12,986 nt of DNA from an uncultured Lachnospiraceae bacterium (GTDB lineage: Bacteria > Bacillota > Clostridia > Lachnospirales > Lachnospiraceae). The notes under the pieces are model-generated. The model was not told the origin of the DNA. It saw only the letters and a list, made by a program, of their open reading frames with translations, and did not search any database. The position numbers and the translations under genes were made by a program. This document shows positions 12,464 through 12,986 of this stretch, piece by piece (the first letter of the stretch is position 1; each line of letters opens with the position of its first letter). The stretch is taken from NCBI GenBank assembly GCA_900544445.1, contig UQVK01000104.1:1-12986 (forward strand). Direction: 5' to 3'.

Positions 12464-12986
12464 TCACTCCGATACCAGCACCTGCACATAATCCCCGCCC
12501 AGACTGTGAATCTGCTTCAGCGCCTTTTTCAGCACGGAAGCCGTCCGCACCTGGAAGGGCAGAGTGGCTTCGATATGGATCGTATAGGCTCCAGCGTCCA
12601 TTTCCTCCTTCAGCCGGGAGAATGTACAGAAATCGGCTGAAAAATCCGTATGCACGCAGCCGTACTGAAATGCCTGATGGGTATCGCTTCCCGTGACCAC
12701 CGGCTTTCCCAGCTTCCTTCCGAATTCTTTTGTCCGTTCTATGGTTTTCTCCGCGTCCTCCGCCAGATCCTTTCCGTTCAGGTCAACGAAATCAAAGCCC
12801 GTAAGCAGCGAAGCGGGAAGGCGCGCGATGTTTCCCGTCCCCTCTTCCATTCCCCGGAACGGATGGCCCGCGCCCACCAGCACCGGATACTCTCGAAGCA
12901 GGGCAAGCAGCTGCGCAAAGGGCAGAAAATTCCCCTTCTCCTTATGCGGCTCCAGCCTCCGGTTCAGCTCCAGGATGGCCTCCGCC
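12464..12986 (-). CDS. PHP-domain metal-dependent phosphoesterase, C-terminal part (truncated by the window edge)
   Basis: The reading frame is open to the right edge, so only the last 173 residues are seen and the N-terminus lies outside the window. The part in view contains LVGAGHPFRG, a partly conserved VDLNGKDL segment and VVTGSDTHQAFQYG, matching the late metal-binding motifs (GHP and G-SD-x-H) of PHP phosphoesterases. These hydrolyse phosphate esters using a metal cluster, and stand-alone members include nucleotide or histidinol phosphatases. No specific substrate can be named. A short methionine-initiated form starting at GTG (12883) would cut the domain and is not the true start. The gene converges with the RpiR-type gene across a terminator. 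Confidence 0.82.
   Translation of the reverse strand, partial: AEAILELNRRLEPHKEKGNFLPFAQLLALLREYPVLVGAGHPFRGMEEGTGNIARLPASLLTGFDFVDLNGKDLAEDAEKTIERTKEFGRKLGKPVVTGSDTHQAFQYGCVHTDFSADFCTFSRLKEEMDAGAYTIHIEATLPFQVRTASVLKKALKQIHSLGGDYVQVLVSE

Overview
The window reads as a moderately GC-rich Gram-positive anaerobe, most likely a gut Lachnospiraceae (Clostridia). The grounds are strong GGAGG-type ribosome binding sites, an LplABC/YtcQ-type sugar importer without its own ATPase, a Clostridia-style Rpn nuclease with KGEI repeats, a Ca2+-type P-type ATPase and a MurR/RpiR regulator. This placement is inferred from gene content; no rRNA or other marker is present.

Layout. Bases 1-216 hold a cluster of small hairpins, including a good rho-independent terminator. 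A type IIA P-type ATPase (217-2856, +) follows and meets a leftward operon at a shared hairpin (2916-2954). That operon (9058 to 2964, minus strand) encodes, in transcription order, a five-bladed beta-propeller glycosidase-like protein, an (alpha/alpha)6-barrel glycosidase of the MGH1-like/GH63-like type, a lipoprotein solute-binding protein and two ABC permeases. Both enzymes lack signal peptides. The picture is therefore import of an intact oligosaccharide, by a transporter borrowing a housekeeping ATPase, followed by breakdown in the cytoplasm. The operon has a clear promoter (9141-9169) and a 22-bp near-palindrome in its leader (9084-9105) that looks like a repressor operator.

Divergent from the operon are two small ribbon-helix-helix genes (9243-9425 and 9535-9711). 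Their proteins are 76% identical but the genes differ strongly in base composition. A terminator (9776-9821) separates them from a convergent Rpn-family nuclease gene (minus strand, 9851-10837). Inside the Rpn gene a near-ideal Shine-Dalgarno and an in-frame ATG would produce a separate 107-aa C-terminal protein. This matches the toxin/intragenic-antitoxin layout reported for E. coli Rpn phage-defence proteins and is the most interesting feature of the window. The same C-terminal part carries a 12-bp tandem repeat.

The 725-bp gap at 10838-11562 has a promoter and hairpin leader for rpn on its left. On its right is a duplicated TATAAT-containing segment with several perfect hairpins ahead of a MurR/RpiR-type regulator (11563-12402, +). 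After a terminator, the 3' part of a PHP-domain phosphoesterase gene runs off the right edge on the minus strand.
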